From Acetobacteraceae bacterium AT-5844 (lineage in GTDB: Bacteria > Pseudomonadota > Alphaproteobacteria > Acetobacterales > Acetobacteraceae): 36,293 bases of DNA. The position numbers and the translations under genes were made by a program. The DNA is taken from contig JH599987.1 in the NCBI GenBank assembly GCA_000245075.1, positions 1 to 36,293 on the forward strand, written 5' to 3'. Of the stretch, positions 36,200 through 36,293 are shown in pieces (positions within the stretch are counted from its first letter, which is position 1; each line of letters starts with the position of its first letter). The notes beneath the pieces were generated by a model. That model saw only the letters and a list, made by a program, of their open reading frames with translations, ran no database searches and had not been told where the DNA came from.

Positions 36200-36293
36200 T
36201 CACAGGCGTTCCACCCGTGTCGCGGCAGCCAGACGTTCGATATCGGCAAGCGTGGGCACACCGCCGCCCGGCGCGCCGACATCGCGGGAGACA
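36200..36293 (-). CDS. fruK: Partial 1-phosphofructokinase (3' end)
   Basis: Only the last 30 codons are present, in the frame that ends at the TGA 36202-36200. They read VSRDVGAPGGGVPTLADIER then LAAATRVERL, which resembles the C-terminus of FruK (a proline-rich turn and a final ADIE-type helix). The following EIIBC gene begins 30 bp later on the same strand. FruK phosphorylates fructose-1-phosphate made by that transporter. The assignment leans on this context because no kinase motif is visible. Confidence 0.65.
   Translation of the reverse strand, partial: VSRDVGAPGGGVPTLADIERLAAATRVERL

Overview
The window is about 36 kb of very GC-rich chromosomal DNA with densely packed genes, short spacers, many Tat-type signal peptides and several solute-binding proteins of the tripartite tricarboxylate transporter (TTT, Bug/TctC) type. 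The gene content and order (lytic transglycosylase–rlpA, mfd–sdhE divergent from recG, gyrA–coaD–cyclophilin) point to an alphaproteobacterium, most likely an Acetobacteraceae member close to Roseomonas. That placement is inferred from gene content and composition; no 16S gene is present.

Layout. Positions 1-3133 (minus strand) hold an envelope block: the start of a possible penicillin-binding-protein-type gene, rlpA, a MltB-type lytic transglycosylase and an LpxR-type lipid A deacylase. A tRNA-Ser(UGA), a DUF457 membrane protein and a FrnE-like DsbA protein follow. Positions 4945-8014 form a small catabolic locus: a DgoD-like enolase-superfamily dehydratase and a Bug binding protein, divergent from a GntR/FCD regulator with repeated half-sites between them. 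A secreted alpha/beta hydrolase follows. Positions 9200-15130 are a DNA-repair block: mfd and sdhE (4-base overlap) divergent from recG. Positions 15231-20140 are a tightly coupled operon: a GldA-like ATPase, a GldF-like permease, a GldG-like auxiliary protein, a DUF4340 protein and a Nudix hydrolase. MsrP converges on it across a 14-bp-stem hairpin that contains both stop codons. Positions 21182-23703 hold two coupled glycosyltransferases (GT2 fused to GtrA, and a GT39/ArnT-like membrane enzyme). An ABC peptide-binding protein and an FkbM methyltransferase follow. Positions 26681-30155 are a second catabolic locus: a LacI regulator divergent from a TauD-type dioxygenase and another orphan Bug protein, with two LacI-type operators about 99 bp apart. 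The window closes on the minus strand with tRNA-Lys(UUU), a Tat-exported cyclophilin, coaD, gyrA, the fructose PTS EIIBC protein and the last 30 codons of a probable fruK.

Most genes are familiar families. No CRISPR array, insertion sequence, prophage or classic defence island is visible. The least explained parts are (i) the Gld-like ABC/DUF4340 operon and the nested, mutually exclusive hairpins in front of it, (ii) the two regulator–enzyme–orphan Bug modules with visible candidate operators, and (iii) stop codons built into symmetric terminator-like hairpins at convergent gene pairs.
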